Assembly: GCF_040807025.1 (NCBI RefSeq)
Contig: NC_090967.1
Span: 7,968,461-8,032,460 of the forward strand
Direction: 5' to 3'
Length of the DNA: 64,000 bases
From: Struthio camelus
Lineage: Eukaryota > Chordata > Aves > Struthioniformes > Struthionidae
The position numbers and the translations under genes were made by a program. The notes beneath the pieces are model-generated. The model saw nothing but the letters and a program-made list of their open reading frames with translations, made no database searches and was not told the origin of the DNA. Positions 49,001 through 61,450 of the stretch are shown piece after piece (the first letter of the stretch is position 1; each line of letters opens with the position of its first letter).

Positions 49001-52000
49001 GGCGAGCTCGGCGAGACCCGCGCCGACGCGCCAGGGCCCGGGGCGGGCGGGGGCGAGCCCGCCGAGCCCGCCGCGGGCCACGGCGAGCTCGGCGAGGCCC
49101 GCGCCGACGCGCCAGGGCCCGGGGCGGGCGGGGGCGAGCCCGCCGAGCCCGCCGCGGGCCACGGCGAGCTCGGCGAGGCCCGCGCCGACGCGCCAGGGCC
49201 CGCGGCGGGCGGGGGCGAGCCCGCCGAGCCCGCCGCGGGCCACGGCCAGCTCGGCGAGGCCCGCACCGACGCGCCAGGGCCCGGGGCGGGCGGGGGCGAG
49301 CCCGCCGAGCCCGCCGCGGGCCACGGCCAGCTCGGCGAGGCCCGCGCCGACGCGCCAGGGCCCGGGGCGGGCGGGGGCGAGCCCGCCGAGCCCGCCGCGG
49401 GCCACGGCGAGCTCGGCGAGGCCCGCGCCGACGCGCCAGGGCCCGGGGCGGGCGGGGGCGAGCCCGCCAAGCCCGCCGCGGGCCACGGCGAGCTCGGCGA
49501 GGCCCGCGCCGACGCGCCAGGGCCCGGGGCGGGCGGGGGCGAGCCCGCCAAGCCCGCCGCGGGCCACGGCGAGCTCGGCGAGGCCCGCGCCGACGCGCCA
49601 GGGCCCGCGGCGGGCGGGGGCGAGGCCGCCGAGCCCGCCGCGGGCCACGGCCAGCTCGGCGAGGCCCGCGCCGACGCGCCAGGGCCCGGGGCGGGCGGGG
49701 GCGAGCCCGCCGAGCCCGCCGCGGGCCACGGCGAGCTCGGCAAGGCCCGCGCCGACGCGCCAGGGCCCGGGGCGGGCGGGGGCGAGCCCGCCGAGCCCGC
49801 CGCGGGCCACGGCGAGCTCGGCGAGGCCCGCGCCGACGCGCCAGGGCCCGCGGCGGGCGGGGGCGAGCCCGCCGAGCCCGCCGCGGGCCACGGCGAGCTC
49901 GGCGAGACCCGCGCCGACGCGCCAGGGCCCGCGGCGGGCGGGGGCGAGCCCGCCGAGCCCGCCGCGGGCCACGGCGAGCTCGGCGAGGCCCGCGCCGACG
50001 CGCCAGGGCCCGGGGCGGGCGGGGGCGAGCCCGCCGAGCCCGGCGCGGGCCACGGCGAGCTCGGCGAGGCCCGCGCCGACGCGCCAGGGCCCGGGGCGGG
50101 CGGGGGCGAGGCCGCCGAGCCCGCCGCGGGCCACGGCGAGCTGGGCGAGGCCCGCGCCGACGCGCCAGGGCCCGGGGCGGGCGGGGGCGAGCCCGCCGAG
50201 CCCCCTGCGGGCCATGGCGAGCTGGGCGAGGCCCGCGCCGACGCGCCAGGGCCCGGGGCGGGCGGGGGCGAGCCCGCCGAGCCCGCCGCGGGCCACGGCG
50301 AGCTCGGCGAGGCCCGCGCCGACGCGCCAGGGCCCGGGGCGGGCGGGGGCGAGCCCGCCGAGCCCGGCGCGGGCCACGGCGAGCTCGGCGAGGCCCGCGC
50401 CGACGCGCCAGGCTCCGGGGCGGGCGGGGGCGAGCCCGCCGAGCCCGCCGCGGGCCACGGCGAGCTCGGCGAGGCCCGCGCCGACGCGCCAGGGCCCGGG
50501 GCGGGCGGGGGCGAGCCCGCCGAGCCCCCTGCGGGCCACGGCGAGCTCGGCGAGGCCCGCGCCGACGCGCCAGGGCCCGGGGCGGGCGGGGGCGAGCCCG
50601 CCGAGCCCGCCGCGGGCCACGGCCAGCTCGGCGAGGCCCGCGCCGAGGCGCCAGGGCCCGGGGCGGGCGGGGGCGAGCCCGCCGAGCCCGCCGCGGGCCA
50701 CGGCGAGCTCGGCGAGGCCCGCGCCGACGCGCCAGGGCCCGGGGCGGGCGGGGGCGAGCCCGCCGAGCCCGCCGCGGGCCACGGCCAGCTCGGCGAGGCC
50801 CGCGCCGACGCGCCAGGGCCCGGGGCGGGCGGGGGCGAGCCCGCCGAGCCCGCCGCGGGCCACGGCGAGCTCGGCGAGGCCCGCGCCGACGCGCCAGGGC
50901 CCGCGGCGGGCGGGGGCGAGCCCGCCGAACCCGGCGCGGGCCACGGCGAGCTCGGCAAGGCCCGAGCCGACGCGCCAGGGCCCGGGGCGGGCGGGGGCGA
51001 GCCCGCCGAGCCCGCCGCGGGCCACGGCGAGCTCGGCGAGGCCCGCGCCGACGCGCCAGGGCTCGCGGCGGGCGGGGGCGAGCCCGCCGAGCCCGCCGCG
51101 GGCCACGGCGAGCTCGGCGAGGCCCGCGCCGACGCGCCAGGGCCCGGGGCGGGCGGGGGCGAGCCCGCCGAGCCCGCCGCGGGCCACGGCGAGCTCGGCG
51201 AGGCCCGTGCCGACGCGCCAGGGCCCGGGGCGGGCGGGGGCGAGCCCGCCGAGCCCGCCGCGGGCCACGGCGAGCTCGGCGAGGCCCGCGCCGACGCGCC
51301 AGGGCCCGGGGTGGACGGGGGCGAGCCCGCCGAGCCCGCCGCGGGCCACGGCGAGCTCGGCGAGGCCCGCGCCGAGGCGCCAGGGCCCGGGGCGGGCGGG
51401 GGCGAGCCCGCCGAGCCCGCCGCGGGCCACGGCGAGCTCGGCGAGACCCGCGCCGACGCGCCAGGGCCCGCGGCGGGCGGGGGCGAGCCCGCCGAGCCCG
51501 GCGCGGGCCACGGCGAGCTCGGCGAGACCCGCGCCGACGTGCCAGGGCCCGCGGCGGGCGGGGGCGAGCCCGCCGAGCCCGCCGCGGGCCACGGCGAGCT
51601 CGGCGAGGCCCGCGCCGACGCGCCAGGGCCCGGGGCGGGTGGGGGCGAGCCCGCCGAGCCCGCCGCGGGCCACGGCGAGCTCGGCGAGACCCGCGCCGAC
51701 GCGCCAGGGCCCGGGGCGGGCGGGGGCGAGCCCGCCGAGCCCGGCGCGGGCCACGGCGAGCTCGGCGAGACCCGCGCCGACGCGCCAGGGCCCGCGGCGG
51801 GCAGGGGCGAGCCCGCCGAGCCCGCCGCGGGCCACGGCGAGCTCGGCGAGGCCCGCGCCGACGCGCCAGGGCCCGGGGCGGGCGGGGGCGAGCCCGCCGA
51901 GCCCGCCGCGGGCCACGGCGAGCTCGGCGAGGCCCGCGCCGACGCGCCAGGGCCCGGGGCGGGCGGGGGCGAGCCCGCCGAGCCCGCCGCGGGCCACGGC

Positions 52001-52549
52001 GAGCTCGGCGAGGCCCGCGCCGACGCGCCAGGGCCCGGGGCGGGCGGGGGCGAGCCCGCCGAGCCCGGCGCGGGCCACGGCGAGGTCGGCGAGGCCCGCG
52101 CCGATGCGCCAGGGCCCGGGGCGGGCGGGGGCGAGGCCGCCGAGCCCGCCGCGGGCCACGGCGAGGTCGGCGAGGCCCGCGCCGATGCGCCAGGGCCCGG
52201 GGCGGGCGGGGGCGAGCCCGCCGAGCCCGCCGCGGGCCACGGCGAGCTCGGCGAGGCCCGCGCCGACGCGCCAGGGCCCGGGGCGGGCGGGGGCGAGCCC
52301 GCCGAGCCCGCCGCGGGCCACGGCGAGCTCGGCGAGGCCCGCGCCGAGGCGCCAGGGCCCGGGGCGGGCGGGGGCGAGCCCGCCGAGCCCGCCGCGGGCC
52401 ACGGCGAGCTCGGCGAGGCCCGCGCCGACGCGCCAGGGCCCGGGGCGGGCGGGGGCGAGCCCGCCGAGCCCGGCGCGGGACACGGCGAGCTCGGCGAGGC
52501 CCGCGCCGACGCGCCAGGGCCCGGGGCGGGCGGGGGCGAGCCCGCCGAG

Positions 52550-55500
52550 CCCGCCGCGGGCCACGGCGAGCTCGGCGAGGCCCGCGCCGACGCGCCAGGG
52601 CCCGGGGCGGGCGGGGGCGAGCCCGCCGAGCCCGCCGCGGGCCACGGCGAGCTCGGCGAGGCCCGCGCCGAGGCGCCAGGGCCCGGGGCGGGCGGGGGCG
52701 AGCCCGCCGAGCCCGCCGCGGGCCACGGCGAGCTCGGCGAGGACCGCGCCGACGCGCCAGGGCCCGGGGCGGGCGGGGGCGAGCCCGCCGAGCCCGGCGC
52801 GGGCCACGGCGAGCTCGGCGAGGCCCGCGCCGACGCGCCAGGGCCCGGGGCGGGCGGGGGCGAGCCCGCCGAGCCCGCCGCGGGCCACGGCGAGCTCGGC
52901 GAGACCTGCGCCGACGCGCCAGGGCCCGGGGCGGGCGGGGGCGAGCCCGCAAGCCCGCCGCGGGCCACGGCGAGCTCGGCGAGGCCCGCGCCGACGCGCC
53001 AGGGCCCGGGGCGGGCGGGGGCGAGCCCGCCGAGCCCCCTGCGGGCCACGGCGAGCTCGGCGAGGCCCGCGCCGACGCGCCAGGGCCCGGGGCGGGCGGG
53101 GGCGAGCCCGCCGAACCCGGCGCGGGCCACGGCGAGCTCGGCAAGGCCCGCGCCGACGCGCCAGGGCCCGGGGCGGGCGGGGGCGAGCCCGCCGAGCCCG
53201 CCGCGGGCCACGGCGAGCTCGGCGAGGCCCGCGCCGACGCGCCAGGGCTCGCGGCGGGCGGGGGCGAGGCCGCCGAGCCCGCCGCGGGCCACGGCGAGCT
53301 CGGCGAGGCCCGCGCCGACGCGCCAGGGCCCGGGGCGGGCGGGGGCGAGCCCGCCGAGCCCGCCGCGGGCCACGGCGAGCTCGGCGAGGCCCGCGCCGAC
53401 GCGCCAGGGCCCGGGGCGGGCGGGGGCGAGCCCGCCGAGCCCGCCGCGGGCCACGGCGAGGTCGGCGAGGCCCGCGCCGACGCGCCAGGGCCCGGGGCGG
53501 ACGGGGGCGAGCCCGCCGAGCCCGCCGCGGGCCACGGCGAGCTCGGCGAGGCCCGCGCCGACGCGCCAGGGCCCGGGGCGGGCGGGGGCGAGCCCGCCGA
53601 GCCCGCCGCGGGCCACGGCGAGCTCGGCGAGACCCGCGCCGAGGCGCCAGGGCCCGCGGCGGGCGGGGGCGAGCCCGGGGAGCCCGCCGCGGGCCACGGC
53701 CAGCTCGGCGAGACCCGCGCCGACGCGCCAGGGCCCGCGGCGGGCGGGGGCGAGCCCGCCGAGCCCGCCGCGGGCCACGGCGAGCTCGGCGAGGCCCGCG
53801 CCGACGCGCCAGGGCCCGGGGCGGGCGGGGGCGAGCCCGCCGAGCCCGCCGCGGGCCACGGCCAGCTCGGCGAGGCCCGCGCCGACGCGCCAGGGCCCGG
53901 GGCGGGCGGGGGCGAGCCCGCCGAGCCCGCCGCGGGCCACGGCCAGCTCGGCGAGACCCGCGCCGACGCGCCAGGGCCCGGGGCGGGCGGGGGCGAGCCC
54001 GCCGAGCCCGCCGCGGGCCACGGCGAGCTCGGCGAGGCCCGCGCCGACGCGCCAGGGCCCGCGGCGGGCGGGGGCGAGCCCGCCGAGCCCGCCGCGGGCC
54101 ACGGCGAGCTCGGCGAGGCCCGCGCCGACGCGCCAGGGCCCGGGGCGGGCGGGGGCGAGCCCGCCGAGTCCGCCGCGGGCCACGGCGAGCTCGGCGAGGC
54201 CCGCGCCGACGCGCCAGGGCCCGGGGCGGACGGGGGCGAGCCCGCCGAGCCCGCCGCGGGCCACGGCGAGCTCGGCGAGGCCCGCGCCGATGCGCCACGG
54301 CCCGGGGCGGGCGGGGGCGAGCCCGCCGAGCCCGCCGCGGGCCACGGCGAGCTCGGCGAGGCCCGCGCCGACGCGCCAGGGCCCGGGGCGGGCGGGGGCG
54401 AGCCCGCCGAGCCCGCCGCGGGCCACGGCGAGCTCGGCGAGGCCCGCGCCGACGTGCCAGGGCCCGGGGCGGGCGGGGGCGAGCACGCCGAGCCCGCCGC
54501 GGGCCACGGCGAGCTCGGCGAGGCCCGCTCCGACGCGCCAGGGCCCGGGGCGGGCGGGGGCGAGCCCACCGAGCCCGCCGCGGGCCACGGCGAGCTCGGC
54601 GAGGCCCGCGCCGACGCGCCAGGGCCCGGGGCGGGCGGGGGCGAGCCCGCCGAGCCCGCCGCGGGCCACGGCGAGCTCGGCGAGGCCCGCGCCGACGCGC
54701 CAGGGCCCGGGGCGGGCGGGGGCGAGCCCGCCGAGCCCGCCGCGGGCCACGGCGAGCTCGGCGAGGCCCGCGCCGACGCGCCAGGGCCCGGGGCGGGCGG
54801 GGGCGAGCCCGCCGAGCCCGCCGCGGGCCACGGCGAGCTCGGCGAGGCCCGCGCCGACGCGCCAGGGCCCGGGGCGGGCGGGGGCGAGCCCGCCGAGCCC
54901 GCCGCGGGCCACGGCGAGCTCGGCGAGGCCCGCGCCGACGCGCCAGGGCACGGGGCGGGCGGGGACGAGCACGCCGAGCCCGCCGCGGGCCACGGCGAGC
55001 TCGGCGAGGCCCGCTCCGACGCGCCAGGGCCCGGGGCGGGCGGGGGCGAGCCCGCCGAGCCCGCCGCGGGCCACGGCGAGCTCGGCGAGGCCCGCGCCGA
55101 CGCGCCAGGGCCCGGGGCGGGCGGGGGCGAGCCCGCCGAGCCCGCCGCGGGCCACGGCGAGCTCGGCGAGGCCCGCGCCGACGCGCCAGGGCACGGGGCG
55201 GGCGGGGACGAGCACGCCGAGCCCGCCGCGGGCCACGGCGAGCTCGGCGAGGCCCGCTCCGACGCGCCAGGGCCCGGGGCGGGCGGGGGCGAGCCCGCCG
55301 AGCCCGCCGCGGGCCACGGCGAGCTCGGCGAGGCCCGCGCCGACGCGCCAGGGCCCGGGGCGGGCGGGGGCGAGCCCGCCGAGCCCGGCGCGGGCCACGG
55401 CGAGCTCGGCGAGGCCCGCGCCGACGCGCCAGGGCCCGGGGCGGGCGGGGGCGAGCCCGCCGAGCCCGCCGCGGGCCACGGCGAGCTCGGCGAGGCCCGC

Positions 55501-57000
55501 GCCGACGCGCCAGGGCCCGCGGCGGGCGGGGGCGAGCCCGCCGAGCCCGCCGCGGGCCACGGCGAGCTCGGCGAGGCCCGCGCCGACGCGCCAGGGCACG
55601 GGGCGGGCGGGGGCGAGCCCGCCGAGCCCGCCGCGGGCCACGGCGAGCTCGGCGAGGCCCGCGCCGACGCGCCAGGGCCCGGGGCGGACGGGGGCGAGCC
55701 CGCCGAGCCCGCCGCGGGCCACGGCGAGCTCGGCGAGGCCCGCGCCGACGCGCCAGGGCCCGGGGCGGGCGGGGGCGAGCCCGCCGAGCCCGCCACGGGC
55801 CACGGCCAGCTCGGCGAGGCCCGCGCCGACGCGCCAGGGCCCGGGGCGGGCGGGGGCGAGCCCGCCGAGCCCGCCGCGGGCCACGGCGAGCTCGGCGAGG
55901 CCCGCGCCGACGCGCAAGGGCCCGGGGCGGGCGGGGGCGAGCCCGCCGAGCCCGCCGCGGGCCACGGCGAGCTCGGCGAGGCCCGCGCCGAGGCGCCAGG
56001 GCCCGGGGCGGGCGGGGGCGAGCCCGCCGAGCCCGCCGCGGGCCACGGCGAGCTCGGCGAGGCCCGCGCCGACGCGCCAGGGCCCGGGGCGGGCGGGGGC
56101 GAGCCCGCCGAGCCCGCCGCGGTCCACGGCGAGCTCGGCCAGGCCCGCGCCGACGCGCCAGGGCCCGGGGCGGGCGGGGGCGAGCCCGCCGAGCCCGCTG
56201 CGGGCCACGGCGAGCTCGGCGAGGCCCGCGCCGAGGCGCCAGGGCCCGGGGCGGGCGGGGGCGAGCCCGCCGAGCCCGCCGCGGGCCACGGCGAGCTCGG
56301 CGAGGCCCGCGCCGACGCGCCAGGGCCCGGGGCGGACGGGGGCGAGCCCGCCGAGCCCGCCGCGGGCCACGGCGAGCTCGGCGAGGCCCGCGCCGACGCG
56401 CCAGGGCCCGGGGCGGGCGGGGGCGAGCCCGCCGAGCCCGCCGCGGGCCACGGCGAGCTCGGCGAGGCCCGCGCCGACGCGCCAGGGCCCGCGGCGGGCG
56501 GGGGCGAGCCCGCCGAGCCCGCCGCGGGCCACGGCGAGCTGGGCGAGGCCCGCGCCGACGCGCCAGGGCCCGGGGCGGGCGGGGGCGAGCCCGCCGAGCC
56601 CGCCGCGGGCCACGGCGAGCTCGGCGAGGCCCGCGCCGACGCGCCAGGGCTCTCGGCAGGCGGGGGCGAGCCCGCCGAGCCCGCCGTGGGCCACGGCGAG
56701 CTCGGCGAGGCCCGCGCCGACGCGCCAGGGCCCGGGGCGGGCGGGGGCGAGCCCGCCGAGCCCGCCGCGGGCCACGGCGAGCTCGGCGAGGCCCGCGCCG
56801 ACGCGCCAGGGCCCGGGGCGGGCGGGGGCGAGCCCGCCGAGCCTGGCGCGGGCCACGGCGAGCTCGGCGAGGCCCGCGCCGACGCGCCAGGGCCCGGGCG
56901 GGCGGGGGCGAGCCCGCCGATCCTGGCGCGGGCCACGGCGAGCTCGGCGAGGCCCGCGCCGACGCGCCAGGGCCCGGGGCGGGCGGGGGCGAGCCCGCCG
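52550..57000. repeat. Higher-order block, copy 1 (55 units) in the satellite
   Basis: Marker variants occur in a fixed order: GAGGACCGC (52,739), GAGACCTGC (52,901), a missing base giving CCCGCAAGCCC (about 52,946), CCCCCTGCGG (about 53,036), GGCTCGCGG (about 53,248), CCCGGGGAGCCC (about 53,675), GAGTCCGCC (about 54,165), GCGCAAGGG (about 55,911), GGTCCACGG (about 56,122) and GGGCTCTCGG (about 56,647). The same order returns 4,453 bp later. Outer limits are approximate. Confidence 0.85.
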
Positions 57001-60000
57001 AGCCCGCCACGGGCCACGGCGAGCTCGGCGAGGCCCGCGCCGACGCGCCAGGGCCCGGGGCGGGCGGGGGCGAGCCCGCCGAGCCCGCCGCGGGCCACGG
57101 CGAGCTCGGCGAGGCCCGCGCCGAGGCGCCAGGGCCCGGGGCGGGCGGGGGCGAGCCCGCCGAGCCCGCCGCGGGCCACGGCGAGCTCGGCGAGGACCGC
57201 GCCGACGCGCCAGGGCCCGGGGCGGGCGGGGGCGAGCCCGCCGAGCCCGGCGCGGGCCACGGCGAGCTCGGCGAGGCCCGCGCCGACGCGCCAGGGCCCG
57301 GGGCGGGCGGGGGCGAGCCCGCCGAGCCCGCCGCGGGCCACGGCGAGCTCGGCGAGACCTGCGCCGACGCGCCAGGGCCCGGGCGGGCGGGGGCGAGCCC
57401 GCAAGCCCGCCGCGGGCCACGGCGAGCTCGGCGAGGCCCGCGCCGACGCGCCAGGGCCCGGGGCGGGCGGGGGCGAGCCCGCCGAGCCCCCTGCGGGCCA
57501 CGGCGAGCTCGGCGAGGCCCGCGCCGACGCGCCAGGGCCCGGGGCGGGCGGGGGCGAGCCCGCCGAACCCGGCGCGGGCCACGGCGAGCTCGGCAAGGCC
57601 CGCGCCGACGCGCCAGGGCCCGGGGCGGGCGGGGGCGAGCCCGCCGAGCCCGCCGCGGGCCACGGCGAGCTCGGCGAGGCCCGCGCCGACGCGCCAGGGC
57701 TCGCGGCGGGCGGGGGCGAGGCCGCCGAGCCCGCCGCGGGCCACGGCGAGCTCGGCGAGGCCCGCGCCGACGCGCCAGGGCCCGGGGCGGGCGGGGGCGA
57801 GCCCGCCGAGCCCGCCGCGGGCCACGGCGAGCTCGGCGAGGCCCGCGCCGACGCGCCAGGGCCCGGGGCGGGCGGGGGCGAGCCCGCCGAGCCCGCCGCG
57901 GGCCACGGCGAGGTCGGCGAGGCCCGCGCCGACGCGCCAGGGCCCGGGGCGGACGGGGGCGAGCCCGCCGAGCCCGCCGCGGGCCACGGCGAGCTCGGCG
58001 AGGCCCGCGCCGACGCGCCAGGGCCCGGGGCGGGCGGGGGCGAGCCCGCCGAGCCCGCCGCGGGCCACGGCGAGCTCGGCGAGACCCGCGCCGAGGCGCC
58101 AGGGCCCGCGGCGGGCGGGGGCGAGCCCGGGGAGCCCGCCGCGGGCCACGGCCAGCTCGGCGAGACCCGCGCCGACGCGCCAGGGCCCGCGGCGGGCGGG
58201 GGCGAGCCCGCCGAGCCCGCCGCGGGCCACGGCGAGCTCGGCGAGGCCCGCGCCGACGCGCCAGGGCCCGGGGCGGGCGGGGGCGAGCCCGCCGAGCCCG
58301 CCGCGGGCCACGGCCAGCTCGGCGAGGCCCGCGCCGACGCGCCAGGGCCCGGGGCGGGCGGGGGCGAGCCCGCCGAGCCCGCCGCGGGCCACGGCCAGCT
58401 CGGCGAGACCCGCGCCGACGCGCCAGGGCCCGGGGCGGGCGGGGGCGAGCCCGCCGAGCCCGCCGCGGGCCACGGCGAGCTCGGCGAGGCCCGCGCCGAC
58501 GCGCCAGGGCCGCGGCGGGCGGGGGCGAGCCCGCCGAGCCCGCCGCGGGCCACGGCGAGCTCGGCGAGGCCCGCGCCGACGCGCCAGGGCCCGGGGCGGG
58601 CGGGGGCGAGCCCGCCGAGTCCGCCGCGGGCCACGGCGAGCTCGGCGAGGCCCGCGCCGACGCGCCAGGGCCGGGGCGGACGGGGGCGAGCCCGCCGAGC
58701 CCGCCGCGGGCCACGGCGAGCTCGGCGAGGCCCGCGCCGATGCGCCACGGCCCGGGGCGGGCGGGGGCGAGCCCGCCGAGCCCGCCGCGGGCCACGGCGA
58801 GCTCGGCGAGGCCCGCGCCGACGCGCCAGGGCCCGGGGCGGGCGGGGGCGAGCCCGCCGAGCCCGCCGCGGGCCACGGCGAGCTCGGCGAGGCCCGCGCC
58901 GACGTGCCAGGGCCCGGGGCGGGCGGGGGCGAGCACGCCGAGCCCGCCGCGGGCCACGGCGAGCTCGGCGAGGCCCGCTCCGACGCGCCAGGGCCCGGGG
59001 CGGGCGGGGGCGAGCCCACCGAGCCCGCCGCGGGCCACGGCGAGCTCGGCGAGGCCCGCGCCGACGCGCCAGGGCCCGGGGCGGGCGGGGGCGAGCCCGC
59101 CGAGCCCGCCGCGGGCCACGGCGAGCTCGGCGAGGCCCGCGCCGACGCGCCAGGGCCCGGGGCGGGCGGGGGCGAGCCCGCCGAGCCCGCCGCGGGCCAC
59201 GGCGAGCTCGGCGAGGCCCGCGCCGACGCGCCAGGGCCCGGGGCGGGCGGGGGCGAGCCCGCCGAGCCCGCCGCGGGCCACGGCGAGCTCGGCGAGGCCC
59301 GCGCCGACGCGCCAGGGCCCGGGGCGGGCGGGGGCGAGCCCGCCGAGCCCGCCGCGGGCCACGGCGAGCTCGGCGAGGCCGCGCCGACGCGCCAGGGCAC
59401 GGGGCGGGCGGGGACGAGCACGCCGAGCCCGCCGCGGGCCACGGCGAGGCTCGGCGAGGCCCGCTCCGACGCGCCAGGGCCCGGGGCGGGCGGGGGCGAG
59501 CCCGCCGAGCCCGCCGCGGGCCACGGCGAGCTCGGCGAGGCCCGCGCCGACGCGCCAGGGCCCGGGGCGGGCGGGGGCGAGCCCGCCGAGCCCGCCGCGG
59601 GCCACGGCGAGCTCGGCGAGGCCCGCGCCGACGGCCAGGGCACGGGGCGGGCGGGGACGAGCACGCCGAGCCCGCCGCGGGCCACGGCGAGCTCGGCGAG
59701 GCCCGCTCCGACGCGCCAGGGCCCGGGGCGGGCGGGGCGAGCCCGCCGAGCCCGCCGCGGGCCACGGCGAGCTCGGCGAGGCCCGCGCCGACGCGCCAGG
59801 GCCCGGGGCGGGCGGGGGCGAGCCCGCCGAGCCCGGCGCGGGCCACGGCGAGCTCGGCGAGGCCCGCGCCGACGCGCCAGGGCCCGGGGCGGGCGGGGGC
59901 GAGCCCGCCGAGCCCGCCGCGGGCCACGGCGAGCTCGGCGAGGCCCGCGCCGACGCGCCAGGGCCCGCGGCGGGCGGGGGCGAGCCCGCCGAGCCCGCCG

Positions 60001-61450
60001 CGGGCCACGGCGAGCTCGGCGAGGCCCGCGCCGACGCGCCAGGGCACGGGGCGGGCGGGGGCGAGCCCGCCGAGCCCGCCGCGGGCCACGGCGAGCTCGG
60101 CGAGGCCCGCGCCGACGCGCCAGGGCCCGGGGCGGACGGGGGCGAGCCCGCCGAGCCGCCGCGGGCCACGGCGAGCTCGGCGAGGCCCGCGCCGACGCGC
60201 CAGGGCCCGGGGCGGGCGGGGGCGAGCCCGCCGAGCCCGCCACGGGCCACGGCCAGCTCGGCGAGGCCCGCGCCGACGCGCCAGGGCCCGGGGCGGGCGG
60301 GGGCGAGCCCGCCGAGCCCGCCGCGGGCCACGGCGAGCTCGGCGAGGCCCGCGCCGACGCGCAAGGGCCCGGGGCGGGCGGGGGCGAGCCCGCCGAGCCC
60401 GCCGCGGGCCACGGCGAGCTCGGCGAGGCCCGCGCCGAGGCGCCAGGGCCCGGGGCGGGCGGGGGCGAGCCCGCCGAGCCCGCCGCGGGCCACGGCGAGC
60501 TCGGCGAGGCCCGCGCCGACGCGCCAGGGCCCGGGGCGGGCGGGGGCGAGCCCCGCCGAGCCCGCCGCGGTCCACGGCGAGCTCGGCCAGGCCCGCGCCG
60601 ACGCGCCAGGGCCCGGGCGGGCGGGGGCGAGCCCGCCGAGCCCGCTGCGGGCCACGGCGAGCTCGGCGAGGCCCGCGCCGAGGCGCCAGGGCCCGGGGCG
60701 GGCGGGGGCGAGCCCGCCGAGCCCGCCGCGGGCCACGGCGAGCTCGGCGAGGCCCGCGCCGACGCGCCAGGGCCCGGGGCGGACGGGGGCGAGCCCGCCG
60801 AGCCCGCCGCGGGCCACGGCGAGCTCGGCGAGGCCCGCGCCGACGCGCCAGGGCCCGGGGCGGGCGGGGGCGAGCCCGCCGAGCCCGCCGCGGGCCACGG
60901 CGAGCTCGGCGAGGCCCGCGCCGACGCGCCAGGGCCCGCGGCGGGCGGGGGCGAGCCCCGCCGAGCCCGCCGCGGGCCACGGCGAGCTGGGCGAGGCCCG
61001 CGCCGACGCGCCAGGGCCCGGGGCGGGCGGGGGCGAGCCCGCCGAGCCCGCCGCGGGCCACGGCGAGCTCGGCGAGGCCCGCGCGACGCGCCAGGGCTCT
61101 CGGCAGGCGGGGGCGAGCCCGCCGAGCCCGCCGTGGGCCACGGCGAGCTCGGCGAGGCCCGCGCCGACGCGCCAGGGCCCGGGGCGGGCGGGGGCGAGCC
61201 CGCCGAGCCCGCCGCGGGCCACGGCGAGCTCGGCGAGGCCCGCGCCGACGCGCCAGGGCCCGGGGCGGGCGGGGCGAGCCCGCCGAGCCTGGCGCGGGCC
61301 ACGGCGAGCTCGGCGAGGCCCGCGCCGACGCGCCAGGGCCCGGGCGGGCGGGGGCGAGCCCGCCGATCCTGGCGCGGGCCACGGCGAGCTCGGCGAGGCC
61401 CGCGCCGACGCGCCAGGGCCCGGGGCGGGCGGGGGCGAGCCCGCCGAGCC
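57001..61450. repeat. Higher-order block, copy 2, with many single-base indels
   Basis: Carries the same ordered marker variants as copy 1 (GAGGACCGC at 57,192, GAGACCTGC at 57,354, and so on to CCGCCACGGGCC near 61,450). I count ten private single-base losses and three gains between 57,354 and 61,447, mostly in G or C runs, which shrink the offset from 4,453 to 4,446. I noticed no private substitution. Confidence 0.85.
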
